A stretch of 53,312 bases of DNA from Bacteroidota bacterium (lineage in GTDB: Bacteria; Bacteroidota; Bacteroidia; Chitinophagales; Chitinophagaceae): NCBI GenBank assembly GCA_004292605.1, contig RDXK01000100.1, forward strand, positions 1 through 53,312. The letters are read 5' to 3'. The notes beneath the pieces were generated by a model. It saw only the letters and a list, made by a program, of their open reading frames with translations, was not told where the DNA came from and ran no database searches. The translations under genes were made by a program, and so were the position numbers. Positions 35,011 to 43,787 of this stretch are shown piece after piece (within the stretch, counting starts at the first letter, position 1; each line of letters opens with the position of its first letter).

Positions 35011-36175
35011 GCTCTTTTTCTATAAGGCCTAGCTCCCTACCTGTTTGTCCGCTAATACTACTATTCTCCTGAGCCCTACGCATCAGGTAAGGAATTACAT
35101 CTCTAATAGGACCAAAAGGCAAGTACTTACTTACATTACAGCCAGCTTTGGCAAGGTTAAAAGTGATATTATCGCTCATGCCAAACAGCTGTGAAAAATG
35201 CACATTAGGGTGGTTAAATGCTAAACCCTTTTCTGCCAATATTTCCGTTGCTAGTAAATTACTGCTTTCATTATGCGACGCTATAATAACCGATGTGTTA
35301 GCTATATGCTCCAAACAAAAACCAATAGCTTTATTAAAATCTTTATCGCTTGCATCTTTGGTACTTTGTATCGGGCTGGGATAACCTTTTTCTTGTGCAC
35401 GGGCACGCTCTTTTTCCATGTAAGCACCCCGTACCAGTTTTACACCTAAAATAAAATTTTTGCTCTGTGCTATTTTATGCGAAAGTTGTAGAAAAGCGTA
35501 CCTATCGTGGCGGTACAGCTGTACTGTATTATAAACCACGGCTTTTTGTGTATTAAACTTTTCCATCATTTCTATGGTTAGTCGGTCTACAGGGTCTTGT
35601 ATCCAACTCTCCTCCGCATCTACCAATACACCTACGCCTACTTCTGCGGCCTTTTTACAAATAGCTTCCATGCGTTGGCGTACACGGTTCCATTCTTGCT
35701 CTTCGGCTTCATGATCGTGTATACCGCTACGCAGACGGGGAGCTTCATTTAGTTTTTGTAACAATGCAAACCGTGCAAAACCCGTAACCTTAATACTAAT
35801 AATCGGAATATTAGGCTGCTTACTAGCGTACTCTAATACTTTTATAAATTCCTGAGTGGCATGGTCAAAATTATCTTCACCTTCGGCACCCTCTACACCA
35901 TAATCTAATATCACTTGTACATGATGCTTACCTAATTCAGCGGCTAAAGGAGCTGTTTGTTCCAGCGATTCGCCACCTACAAACTGTTTGAAAATAGTTT
36001 TACGAATTAACCCATGCACTGGCAAACCAGTTTTCATTAAAAACGGTGTAAGACGCACGCCTACTTTCACAAACCAATCGTAGGCCATGGTTTGAAATAA
36101 AAATTTGGCACCTTTTAGCTCCTTAGTGGATTTGTAGGCAAAAGCTACTTCGGTATTGTCGAAGGATATGTTCAT
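34982..36175 (-). CDS. proline dehydrogenase (monofunctional)
   Basis: A 397-residue protein with a TIM-barrel PRODH domain. Visible motifs are VQVILDYGVEGAEG near the start, ISIKVTGF, GVLVDAEESWIQD, and LGVKLVRGAYMEKERA near the FAD/proline site, with the C-terminal GRELGLIEKELTRRKG. It oxidises proline to pyrroline-5-carboxylate with FAD. The second step enzyme (P5C dehydrogenase) is not in this window, so the activity is monofunctional rather than a PutA fusion. Confidence 0.92.
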   Translation of the reverse strand: MNISFDNTEVAFAYKSTKELKGAKFLFQTMAYDWFVKVGVRLTPFLMKTGLPVHGLIRKTIFKQFVGGESLEQTAPLAAELGKHHVQVILDYGVEGAEGEDNFDHATQEFIKVLEYASKQPNIPIISIKVTGFARFALLQKLNEAPRLRSGIHDHEAEEQEWNRVRQRMEAICKKAAEVGVGVLVDAEESWIQDPVDRLTIEMMEKFNTQKAVVYNTVQLYRHDRYAFLQLSHKIAQSKNFILGVKLVRGAYMEKERARAQEKGYPSPIQSTKDASDKDFNKAIGFCLEHIANTSVIIASHNESSNLLATEILAEKGLAFNHPNVHFSQLFGMSDNITFNLAKAGCNVSKYLPFGPIRDVIPYLMRRAQENSSISGQTGRELGLIEKELTRRKGLVA

Positions 36176-36374
36176 ACCAATGGGTTATTGTGCAAATATC
36201 GGTTGTATATAATAAGTATTAACATGCTAGCTCACAAATAGTTAGCCGCTTTTACTAATCTAGCATACTGTTCGAATAAATTACGGTCACTAGGTAGTTT
36301 CTACCGCTGTTTGTACAGTAGCTTGGTACAATTTTCAATTACTAGCAGCAATTATTAGATAATATTAAAAGTGG

Positions 36375-36863
36375 CTACACCAAATCCTCGCTTGTAAAGC
36401 TCAACGGTAGCAGCATACTAGCTTGTGGTATTACGTATACTTTTCCCTCCAGCCCACCTAATATTAACCTTATGGGTAGTTTTACACGCTGCTCATATTC
36501 TAACAAACTCTGGCGGCAAACACCACACGGACTGATAGGGTGATTGCTCTCCCCGTTATTGTTATGGTAGCTAATAGCCATGGTATGTATAGGCACTTTT
36601 GGAAACACGCTGGCAGCAGTAGCTAGCAAAACCCTTTCAGCACATAGGCCCACGGGGAAACTGGCATTCTCTTGGTTGGTACCGGCCACTATTTCGCCGT
36701 TCATCAGCCTGGCCGCCGCACCTACTTGAAAATTGCTGTATGGTGCATACGCATGTTCTGTAACTTCCCTCGCTTCTTGCAATAACCAAGCATCTTCCTC
36801 GGTTAAATTTTCAATGCCATCATACACTTCAAACTCAAAGTGATAGGTATTTTTATGGGGCAT
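36375..36863 (-). CDS. cdd: cytidine deaminase
   Basis: A 162-residue protein. Zinc ligands and catalytic Glu are C74-A-E76 (LCAERVLL) and the P-C-x-x-C motif P112-C113...C116 (SPCGVCRQSLLEY). It also has the AYAPYSNFQVGAAA substrate-binding segment. It deaminates cytidine and deoxycytidine to uridine and deoxyuridine in pyrimidine salvage. It lies downstream of lepB on the same strand, separated by a terminator. Confidence 0.96.
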   Translation of the reverse strand: MPHKNTYHFEFEVYDGIENLTEEDAWLLQEAREVTEHAYAPYSNFQVGAAARLMNGEIVAGTNQENASFPVGLCAERVLLATAASVFPKVPIHTMAISYHNNNGESNHPISPCGVCRQSLLEYEQRVKLPIRLILGGLEGKVYVIPQASMLLPLSFTSEDLV

Positions 36864-36883
36864 ACTGGGTAAATTTTTGGTAT

Positions 36884-36917
36884 AAAAAAAGTCCTCAATA
36901 ATTTCTTATTTGAGGAC
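36884..36917 (-). terminator. terminator after lepB
   Basis: GTCCTCAA / TTGAGGAC arms (36891-36898, 36910-36917) with a T7 run on the minus strand (36890-36884), just after the lepB stop and before cdd. Confidence 0.8.
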
Positions 36918-36954
36918 CCCCACTTTTATTCGGTTGGCTAAGATAAGGCAATAT

Positions 36955-38466
36955 CTATTTAATAACCTTCATTATTCTGTTAAAACGTATCCCCGTTTTT
37001 CCATAACTCATCCAAATAAGCGATGCTTTACCCACCACATGTGTTTCTGGTACAAAACCCCAAAAGCGGCTATCCTGGCTGCGGTGTCTATTATCGCCCA
37101 TCATCCAGTAATAATTCAGCTTAAAGGTGTAACTATTAGTGGGCTTGCCATTGATGATAAACTGACCATCTTTTTCCACCAAAGTATTGGCTTCATATGT
37201 AGTAATTATGCGGCGATAAATAGCAATATTCTCCGCCGTTAATTGTACAGTACTACCTTTTGCTGGTACCTTTAACGGACCAAAATTATCCGTACTAAAA
37301 TTTGCATGGGCTTGGTCGTGCGGAAAGTTAATACCCTTGTAATTATCCTGCATCACGGTAGCACTATCTACATTGGGTTGTTGCTTTAGTTGAGCTAGTT
37401 CGCTGGGTGTAACGTTCATTCGGTATACACCATTGCTACCTGGCACAGCTTCCATTTGTCCGTTGTTATCAGTCACGTCGTCAATGCCTAAAACATTTAC
37501 CAAAAAATCGTCGGTAAAAGGTGCTTTTGTTTTTACTATATAATCTATTTGGGAACCTTCTGGTACTAGTGCTGGATTGTTGTTTATAAACAGCTGCCCG
37601 CCACGTAATTCTAAAACATCGTTGGGTATAGCTACGCAACGTTTGATGTAATTATCGGTTTTATCCATGGGATGCACCAATATAGGAAACTGCTGAAACA
37701 AAGCTTCTCGATTTCCTTGAAACTCGTATCGCAAAACATCGTAATAAGGTCGCTTGCTACCATAATCTGCCAAGTTTATAATGGTATCGCCTGCGGGGAA
37801 ATTAAATACTACCACATCATTGCGTTCCACCTTTTCGTAACCAGGTAAACGTGTATAAGGTATCTGAATCCATTGTAAATAACTTGGCGTGGTTATAGAA
37901 TAAGGCATGGTATTATGCACAAACGGAAAGCTAAGCGGCGTTTGAGGTATACGTGGCCCGTACGCTACTTTATTTACAAACAAAAAGTCGTTCACTAGTA
38001 GTGTTTTCTCCATACTTTCTGTAGGTATGGTATACGCTTCAAACACAAACGTTCTAATAATTGTAGCAGCTACTACAGCAAATATGGCGGCATCCGCCCA
38101 CTCCCTTACCGTACTTTTTTCATAGTGTTTTACTACCTCTTTTCCACGCCATTTTATATCCTTAGCATGTGCAGCGTAAGGAAAATAGATAAACGGTACT
38201 ACAGCAGCACCGGCATGATCAATAAAACTAAACCTACCAAAATGCATGGTGTAAATAATGGTTATCCAAATGGTAATAAACTGCCCTACCACCGGGATAA
38301 ACTGTAAGTAAAACCAAAATTTGGGTAGCTCCGTAGCTTGTACTATACACCAAGTATTATAAAAAGGCACCCAGGCCTTCCATGCTTCCAAGCCTTGTTT
38401 TTTAAATAAACCCATGATACCATAATGCCAACCAGCGGCACCTACTAAAAAAATTATCCAGCCCAT
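36955..38466 (-). CDS. lepB: signal peptidase I, long Bacteroidota form
   Basis: A 503-residue protein. The N-terminal ~105 residues contain several membrane segments (IIFLVGAAGWHYG, FWFYLQFIPVVGQFITIWIT, ending near YFPYAAHAKD). Another helix (about 124-141) precedes the catalytic part. The nucleophile is Ser151 (PTESMEKTLL) and the general base Lys275 (NYIKRCVAIPND). The box GDNRHRSQDSRFWGFVP lies near the C-terminus. A large insert of about 180 residues lies between the Lys box and the GDNR box. It cleaves signal peptides of exported proteins. Confidence 0.95.
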   Translation of the reverse strand: MGWIIFLVGAAGWHYGIMGLFKKQGLEAWKAWVPFYNTWCIVQATELPKFWFYLQFIPVVGQFITIWITIIYTMHFGRFSFIDHAGAAVVPFIYFPYAAHAKDIKWRGKEVVKHYEKSTVREWADAAIFAVVAATIIRTFVFEAYTIPTESMEKTLLVNDFLFVNKVAYGPRIPQTPLSFPFVHNTMPYSITTPSYLQWIQIPYTRLPGYEKVERNDVVVFNFPAGDTIINLADYGSKRPYYDVLRYEFQGNREALFQQFPILVHPMDKTDNYIKRCVAIPNDVLELRGGQLFINNNPALVPEGSQIDYIVKTKAPFTDDFLVNVLGIDDVTDNNGQMEAVPGSNGVYRMNVTPSELAQLKQQPNVDSATVMQDNYKGINFPHDQAHANFSTDNFGPLKVPAKGSTVQLTAENIAIYRRIITTYEANTLVEKDGQFIINGKPTNSYTFKLNYYWMMGDNRHRSQDSRFWGFVPETHVVGKASLIWMSYGKTGIRFNRIMKVIK

Positions 38467-38656
38467 AGTACAATTTTATGTGGTAAAAATAGGGTTTTGC
38501 TATTGGCTTGCAACAACAATCGCCCAGGTGTTAGTAAACAACAATTGGAAAATATTACAACAAGTTTTATAAGGTTTAAATAAACAGTTTCAATATTCCT
38601 GCATGATGTTTAAACAATGCATCGGTGCAAATAGCTATTCAAATACCTTTCGCCGG

Positions 38657-39550
38657 ATGAATAAGTTTACTATAAAAGATATAGAAAACCTAAGTGGTAT
38701 AAAGGCCCACACGCTACGAATTTGGGAGCAACGCTACCAGATTATAGTACCCAAAAGAAAAGATAGCAATCACCGCTATTATGATGCGGAAGATTTGAAA
38801 CATATTTTGCGGGTAGCATTTTTATACAAGAAAGGGGTAAAAATTTCTCAAATAGCTAAACTAAAAATTGAAGACTTAAAATCGCTAACGCTAATAGATG
38901 CGATAGAAGATAATTCCGACAAAAATTTAATTGCCAACCTGCTGGAACACACGCTGGATTTTGACGAAGTAGGTTTTGAAAGTGTGTTAGATACTGCTTT
39001 AGCTAAGTACGATTTCGGCAAATGTATTATCCAAATTATTTATCCGTTTTTGGTACAAATTGGGGCTATGTGGTTAAACGAAACCGCCTTGCCTGCACAA
39101 GAGCATTTTAGTACCAACATCATACGCAGGAAAATAATTACTGCCATAGATAAATTGGGCGTAAGAAACCAAAACACAGGAGCAGCTGAAAAATACTTGT
39201 TATTTACGCCAGAAGGCGAACTACATGAAATGCCTTTGCTGATGATGCATTATATGCTTAAAAGCCGAAATGTACAGCTACTCTACATTGGCTCAAATGT
39301 AAAAATAGAAGACATAGCTACTATTATAGACAGGCACCATGTAACCCATTTGTACTTTCATATTATTACCAATTTTGCTGCAAATTCGGTAGATGAATAT
39401 GTGTTTACGCTTGCCAAAACATTCAAACACCAGAAACTTGTATTTTCTGGCCCACTTACGGAAAGAGTAACGGTGAAACTGCCGAACTTATTTCTGTTAG
39501 ATTCCTTAGAAAAAACAATAGAGTTTGCTCAGGAAGGCGGTAAATTTTAA
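38657..39550 (+). CDS. MerR-family regulator with CarH-like B12-binding domain
   Basis: A 297-residue protein from the ATG at 38657 (MNKFTIKDIENLSGI); an upstream ATG at 38603 adds 18 non-conserved residues. The N-terminal MerR winged helix is about residues 3-72 (TLRIWEQRY, SNHRYYDAEDL). A helical domain follows that carries W139-x9-E149-H150 (W-LNETALPAQ-E-H), the motif that contacts adenosylcobalamin in CarH/LitR photoreceptors. A Rossmann-like C-terminal domain follows. There, His190 in E-L-H-E-M-P occupies the place of the cobalamin-ligating His in DxHxxG, although the flanking Asp and Gly are not conserved. It probably represses genes in response to light or B12. No carotenoid gene is nearby. 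Confidence 0.85.
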   Translation: MNKFTIKDIENLSGIKAHTLRIWEQRYQIIVPKRKDSNHRYYDAEDLKHILRVAFLYKKGVKISQIAKLKIEDLKSLTLIDAIEDNSDKNLIANLLEHTLDFDEVGFESVLDTALAKYDFGKCIIQIIYPFLVQIGAMWLNETALPAQEHFSTNIIRRKIITAIDKLGVRNQNTGAAEKYLLFTPEGELHEMPLLMMHYMLKSRNVQLLYIGSNVKIEDIATIIDRHHVTHLYFHIITNFAANSVDEYVFTLAKTFKHQKLVFSGPLTERVTVKLPNLFLLDSLEKTIEFAQEGGKF

Positions 39551-39569
39551 CTTAGCCCAAAAAAATTAT

Positions 39570-39926
39570 ATGAAAAAAATATGGATGCTGGCTTGCGTAT
39601 TAGGTAGTACACAGGCATTTGCCCAAAAGCAGATAGATATTGCTGACATTTCAAAACACATGGGCGATAGTGTAAAAATATGTGCCCAGGTATTTGGCGG
39701 TCGCTTTTTTGAACAAAGTAAAAACCAACAAACGCTTATTAATGTAGGTGCTGCTTTTCCTAACAGTCCGCTTACTGTAGTGCTACCAAAAGCATTAAGA
39801 GAGAAATACGCCAACCCAGAAACCAATTGGAAAGATAAGAATGTATGTTTTACAGGTAAATTAATAGAGTTTAAAGGCAAGCCTGAGATAATTGTATACG
39901 ATGAAAACCAAATAGCGTTGCCCTAG
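39570..39926 (+). CDS. small exported protein, possible OB fold
   Basis: A 118-residue protein from the ATG at 39570 (MKKIWMLACVLGSTQAFAQ, a signal peptide ending AFAQ). The start lies 19 bases after the MerR stop; an earlier in-frame start overlapping MerR is less likely. The mature part (DISKHMGDSVKICAQVFGGRFFE, ending GKPEIIVYDENQI) follows an OB-fold-like pattern of strands (VKICAQV, TLINVG, NVCFTGKLIEF, PEIIVYD), as in periplasmic OB-fold domains. The role is unknown. It may share a transcript with the MerR gene. Confidence 0.6.
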   Translation: MKKIWMLACVLGSTQAFAQKQIDIADISKHMGDSVKICAQVFGGRFFEQSKNQQTLINVGAAFPNSPLTVVLPKALREKYANPETNWKDKNVCFTGKLIEFKGKPEIIVYDENQIALP

Positions 39927-39946
39927 ATTTGGTGTGTATATGTAGA

Positions 39947-39981
39947 AAAGGGCTGCATTTTGTATTAAAATGCAGCCCTTT
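39947..39981. terminator. bidirectional terminator at the end of the trp-his operon
   Basis: A 15-bp perfect stem AAAGGGCTGCATTTT / AAAATGCAGCCCTTT (39947-39961, 39967-39981) with a 5-base loop. It lies between the plus-strand small exported protein gene and the minus-strand tlpA end, so it terminates both. Confidence 0.85.
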
Positions 39982-40041
39982 AGTCTTCTCACCATTATAG
40001 CATGATGCGGGGACTAAACACCAACTCATACCCTACAACGC

Positions 40042-41112
40042 CTATTTCAAAAGCGCCTGCAACTTAGCTGAAAGCTCCTCGCCACGAAGGTTTTTGGCGA
40101 TAATTTTTCCTGAAGGGTCAATCAATAAATTCTGTGGTATGCTGCTTATTTTATAAATGCGGCCTACTTCATTGCTCCAACCCTTTAAATCGCTTACCTG
40201 TGCCCAAGCCAATTGATCGTCCTTTACAGCTTTTAACCATTTATCTTTTTCTTGATCAAAGGATACACCCAAAATGGTGAAATTTTTGTTCTTGTAAGTC
40301 TCATAGGCCTTTACCACATTCGGATTTTCACGGCGACAAGGGCCACACCAACTAGCCCAAAAATCTACCAAAACATATTTGCCACGGAAACTACTTAACG
40401 TAATATCCTTGCCATTGGCATCTTTCTGTGAAAACTCTATGGCTTGTGTACCTACGGCACCTATACTAGCCTCGTCTATTTTTTGCTTAATCTGCTTACC
40501 GTAACTACTACTTTGTACAGAAGTACTAAGCATGTTAAACCGATTAGTTAACAATGAAATATCATCGTTCATTTGCAGCGTCGTAAGTATAGTTAACGCA
40601 CCAATGATGCTGTTTTTATGGGTAGCTACAAACTCATTGGTAAGCTTTTCAGCCTGTGTTTGCAACGCCGTGTATTGACTCCTTAATTCGTTGGTTACGC
40701 CCTGTTCTTGAGCCTTTTTACTAACTTCATTTAGCTGTTGAAAAACACCGTTGAATGATTGCTGAAAATCTACAAAATCTTGGTGTAGTTGGGAACCCTT
40801 CACCTGTAGTGTTCCAGCTGCATCGCCTTCTACGGAAAGCGTACTGTTATCTAAAAATATAAATGCTTTTGTTTGCTTGCCCAGGGCTAACTGGTACAAA
40901 CCTGGTTCCACTACGGCACCTTTTAGTACAAACTTGCCGTCGTTTGCTACAGCTTTTGCAGCTGGCTCCGTTGGCTTATCGGCTGAGGTGATTGACACTT
41001 CCGTACCATTGGTTAAACCCGTAACGGTACCATTTATTTGAAAACCTGCCGCTTGAGCTTGCGCCAATAATACAGCCCCTAAAAAACCTACTACGCCTAC
41101 TAATTTTTTCAT
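40042..41112 (-). CDS. TlpA-like thiol-disulfide protein with N-terminal DUF4369 domain
   Basis: A 356-residue protein. The signal peptide ends near LLAQAQA. The DUF4369-like domain is about residues 25-120 (FQINGTVTGLTNGTEVSI, FVLKGAVVEPGLYQL). A helical middle follows, then a thioredoxin fold from about 222 (DITLSSFRGKYVLVDFWASW). The redox motif is C256-G-P-C259. It is periplasmic and probably reduces or shuffles disulfides. Its start overlaps the hisIE stop by 4 bases (ATGA), so it is the last gene of the trp-his operon. The reason for this link is unknown. Confidence 0.92.
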   Translation of the reverse strand: MKKLVGVVGFLGAVLLAQAQAAGFQINGTVTGLTNGTEVSITSADKPTEPAAKAVANDGKFVLKGAVVEPGLYQLALGKQTKAFIFLDNSTLSVEGDAAGTLQVKGSQLHQDFVDFQQSFNGVFQQLNEVSKKAQEQGVTNELRSQYTALQTQAEKLTNEFVATHKNSIIGALTILTTLQMNDDISLLTNRFNMLSTSVQSSSYGKQIKQKIDEASIGAVGTQAIEFSQKDANGKDITLSSFRGKYVLVDFWASWCGPCRRENPNVVKAYETYKNKNFTILGVSFDQEKDKWLKAVKDDQLAWAQVSDLKGWSNEVGRIYKISSIPQNLLIDPSGKIIAKNLRGEELSAKLQALLK

Positions 41113-41699
41113 TTTGTATGTCGTTTTTGTAAAATATCTACTACTGCCTGCAAATTAGTTTCTTTTGCTCGCAAAAGAATCAAGTAATGAAAAAGCAAAT
41201 CTGCAGCTTCGTTCAAAAATAAGTGTTCATTGTTGTCTTTCGCCTCAATTACCACTTCTACAGCTTCTTCACCTACTTTTTGGGCAATTTTATTCAAACC
41301 TTTAACAAATAAACTGCTTACATAGCTTTCGCTAGCATCTGCTTGCTTTCGTTGTTCAATAATACTTTCCAATTTTGTAAGAAACCCAATACCTGTATTG
41401 CTTTCGGCAAAACAAGTATCCGTTCCCGTATGGCAAACTGGCCCCACAGGAATGGCTTTTACCAATAGTGTATCGGCATCGCAGTCTTCTTGCATGGAAA
41501 CAAATTCCAAATAGTTACCACTCTCCTCGCCTTTGGTCCACAACCTATTTTTCGATCTACTAAAAAAAGTAACTTTCTGTAGTTGCCTAGTAGCATCTAC
41601 CGATTCCTGATTCATAAAACCCAGCATCAATACCTTTTGGGTAATAGCATCCTGTACTATTGCCGGTATTAATCCATCACTGTATTTACTAAAATTCAT
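41109..41699 (-). CDS. hisIE: bifunctional phosphoribosyl-AMP cyclohydrolase / phosphoribosyl-ATP pyrophosphatase
   Basis: A 196-residue protein from the ATG at 41699 (MNFSKYSDG); a GTG two codons earlier is less likely. The N-terminal HisI domain (about 1-105) has VLMLGFMN, SRSKNRLWTKGEESGN and the metal site CDADTLLV...VCHTGTDTCF. The C-terminal HisE domain (about 108-196) has KVGEEAVEVVIEAKDN. Together they catalyse steps 2 and 3 of histidine synthesis. It is three bases beyond hisF in the same operon and overlaps tlpA by 4 bases. Confidence 0.97.
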   Translation of the reverse strand: MNFSKYSDGLIPAIVQDAITQKVLMLGFMNQESVDATRQLQKVTFFSRSKNRLWTKGEESGNYLEFVSMQEDCDADTLLVKAIPVGPVCHTGTDTCFAESNTGIGFLTKLESIIEQRKQADASESYVSSLFVKGLNKIAQKVGEEAVEVVIEAKDNNEHLFLNEAADLLFHYLILLRAKETNLQAVVDILQKRHTK

Positions 41700-41708
41700 G
41701 TACACTAT

Positions 41709-42467
41709 TTAAATACGAACTAAAACGTTTTTACTGGCCAAATATTGCTTTAAAGCAGGAATGGAAATACTACCAAAGTGAAATACACTAGCTGCTAGGG
41801 CCGCCGTAGCTTGTGTTTGTACAAATACATCTTCAAAATGCTGCATGGAACCGCCACCACCGCTAGCAATGACGGGAATATTTACGGCGGCTGCCACCTG
41901 CCCGGTAATATCTAAAGAAAAACCCGCCTTGGTACCATCGCTATTCATAGAAGTAAGTAAAATTTCGCCAGCACCTAATTGCTGTGCTTGCAGTGCCCAT
42001 TGCACACAAAGCACCCCTGTAGAAACGGTACCGCCCTTTGTGTAAACATACCAATTTCCGTCATCGGCTAATTTTGTATCTATAGCTACTACCACACATT
42101 GGCTACCAAATTCCGTGGCAAGTTCGGTAATAAGTTCTGGGCGATAAAATGCCGATGAATTCACAGAAATTTTATCCGCCCCGGCATAAATCAATCGTCT
42201 AGCATCTTCGACACTGCTAATACCACCACCCACTGTGAAGGGAATATTAATTTGCCGAGCCACATCGGTAACCAAACCCACCAGTGTTTTACGTTCCTCT
42301 AGTGTGGCGGTAATGTCTAAAAAAACCAGTTCATCTGCACCTTGCTCAGCATACAAAGCCGCTAGCTCCACCGGGTTACCAGCATCAACAATATTTTCAA
42401 AATTTACGCCTTTTACGGTTCGTCCATTTTTAATATCAAGGCAGGGTACAATGCGTTTAGTTAACAT
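41709..42467 (-). CDS. hisF: imidazole glycerol phosphate synthase, cyclase subunit
   Basis: A 252-residue (beta/alpha)8 barrel. It starts [19 protein letters not shown] with catalytic Asp11; the second catalytic Asp is in [13 protein letters not shown] (about 130). It has the phosphate-binding GGGISS and ASGGGGS segments. With HisH it forms imidazole glycerol phosphate and AICAR. It overlaps hisA by 11 bases (42457-42467), evidence of tight co-translation within the operon. Confidence 0.98.
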   Translation of the reverse strand: MLTKRIVPCLDIKNGRTVKGVNFENIVDAGNPVELAALYAEQGADELVFLDITATLEERKTLVGLVTDVARQINIPFTVGGGISSVEDARRLIYAGADKISVNSSAFYRPELITELATEFGSQCVVVAIDTKLADDGNWYVYTKGGTVSTGVLCVQWALQAQQLGAGEILLTSMNSDGTKAGFSLDITGQVAAAVNIPVIASGGGGSMQHFEDVFVQTQATAALAASVFHFGSISIPALKQYLASKNVLVRI

Positions 42468-43194
42468 AGCTATTTTTTTCTATCCAAGTAGTTAATTCAG
42501 GCAAACGAATGGTTTGTTCATAAATGGCTTTGCCTACTATGGCAGCTTGGCAACCAACAGTTTTCAATTCATCTAAGTGCTGTAAAGTAGCCACACCGCC
42601 ACTAGCCACCAACTGTACACCGGGCACAGCATCTAGAATAGTTTGGTACAATGCTAATCCCGGACCCGCTAGCTTACCATCCTTTGAAATATCTGTACAA
42701 AAAATATGTTGAATACCTTTTTCTACATAGTGTTGTATAAAATCTATAGCCTGCCAACTGCTAGCTTCTAACCAACCTGCTGTGGCAATAAAATTATCTT
42801 TTACATCGGCTCCTAAAAAGAAATAATCACTTCCAAACTGTTCCAACCATTGTAAAAAAATGGCAGGCTTTTTTGCTGCTACGCTTCCTACCGTAATGTA
42901 CCTAGCGCCCGACGAAAGTACCGAACGGCAATGATCTTCGGTAGAAACACCTCCTCCAAAATCTATTACTAAACGGGTTTTACTCGCAATACTCTCTAAT
43001 ACTTTCCAATTGATAATTTGGCCCTGTTTGGCACCATCTAAATCTACCAAATGTAATCGCTGTATACCAGCATCTTCCAATTGCTTTGCTACCTCTAGTG
43101 GATGCTCGTTGTAAATTTTTTTCTCGGCGTAATTACCTTCTGTTAAGCGTACACATTTACCATCTATAATATCTATTGCTGGAATAATTGTCAT
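42457..43194 (-). CDS. hisA: ProFAR isomerase (phosphoribosylformimino-5-aminoimidazole carboxamide ribotide isomerase)
   Basis: A 245-residue barrel. It starts [19 protein letters not shown] with catalytic Asp8. It has [12 protein letters not shown] and [19 protein letters not shown] (second Asp region). It performs the Amadori rearrangement in step 4 of histidine synthesis. It overlaps hisH by one base and hisF by 11. Related in fold to HisF and TrpF, all encoded in this operon. Confidence 0.97.
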   Translation of the reverse strand: MTIIPAIDIIDGKCVRLTEGNYAEKKIYNEHPLEVAKQLEDAGIQRLHLVDLDGAKQGQIINWKVLESIASKTRLVIDFGGGVSTEDHCRSVLSSGARYITVGSVAAKKPAIFLQWLEQFGSDYFFLGADVKDNFIATAGWLEASSWQAIDFIQHYVEKGIQHIFCTDISKDGKLAGPGLALYQTILDAVPGVQLVASGGVATLQHLDELKTVGCQAAIVGKAIYEQTIRLPELTTWIEKNSYVN

Positions 43195-43787
43195 TAGGCC
43201 GACTTTATAAAGTTTTCAATAATGGTGGCACCTACTGCCGCACTTTTTTCCGGGTGAAACTGTACGCCGTAAAAGTTATTTTTTTGTAAGGCTGCACTAA
43301 ATGGCACTATGTAATTAGCTGTTGCTACCGTAGCATTACAGGCCTTTGCGTAATAGCTATGTACAAAGTAAACATATGCATTAGCAGGTATATTTTGAAA
43401 TAAAATACTATTGCTCATACTGATGTTATTCCAGCCCATGTGCGGAACTTTTTCACCTCCATCCAAAGGAAATTTTATCACTTCCGTATCAAAAATCCCA
43501 AGGCACTTAGTGTTGTTTTCTTCTGACGATTGGCACAACAACTGCATTCCCAAACAAACGCCCAACACTGGCTGTGTAAGGGTAGGAATTAATTGATGCA
43601 AACCATGCTGCTGTAAATACCGCATAGCCGTACTAGCTTCACCCACACCTGGGAAAATTACTTTATCGGCTGCTAAAATAGTTTCGGCATGGTTACTTAA
43701 TTCCGCTGTAATACCCAAACGCTCCAAGGCAAACAACACACTCTGCGTATTACCAGCATTGTATTGAAGCACTACTACTTTACTCAT
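43194..43787 (-). CDS. hisH: imidazole glycerol phosphate synthase, glutamine amidotransferase subunit
   Basis: A 197-residue protein from the ATG at 43787 (MSKVVVLQYNAGN); an in-frame start at 43802 adds five residues and a longer overlap. The nucleophile is Cys78 (GVCLGMQLL), and the His/Glu pair is in GVQFHPEKSA near the C-terminus. It supplies ammonia to HisF. Its start overlaps the 3' end of trpA by 8 bases, so the trp and his halves of the operon are physically continuous, with no promoter space between them. Confidence 0.97.
   Translation of the reverse strand: MSKVVVLQYNAGNTQSVLFALERLGITAELSNHAETILAADKVIFPGVGEASTAMRYLQQHGLHQLIPTLTQPVLGVCLGMQLLCQSSEENNTKCLGIFDTEVIKFPLDGGEKVPHMGWNNISMSNSILFQNIPANAYVYFVHSYYAKACNATVATANYIVPFSAALQKNNFYGVQFHPEKSAAVGATIIENFIKSA

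Noticed and set aside
38467-38656. Carotenoid genes expected beside a CarH-like regulator
   Set aside because: None is present on either side: lepB is divergent upstream and a small exported protein lies downstream, so no light-regulated pigment operon can be claimed here.
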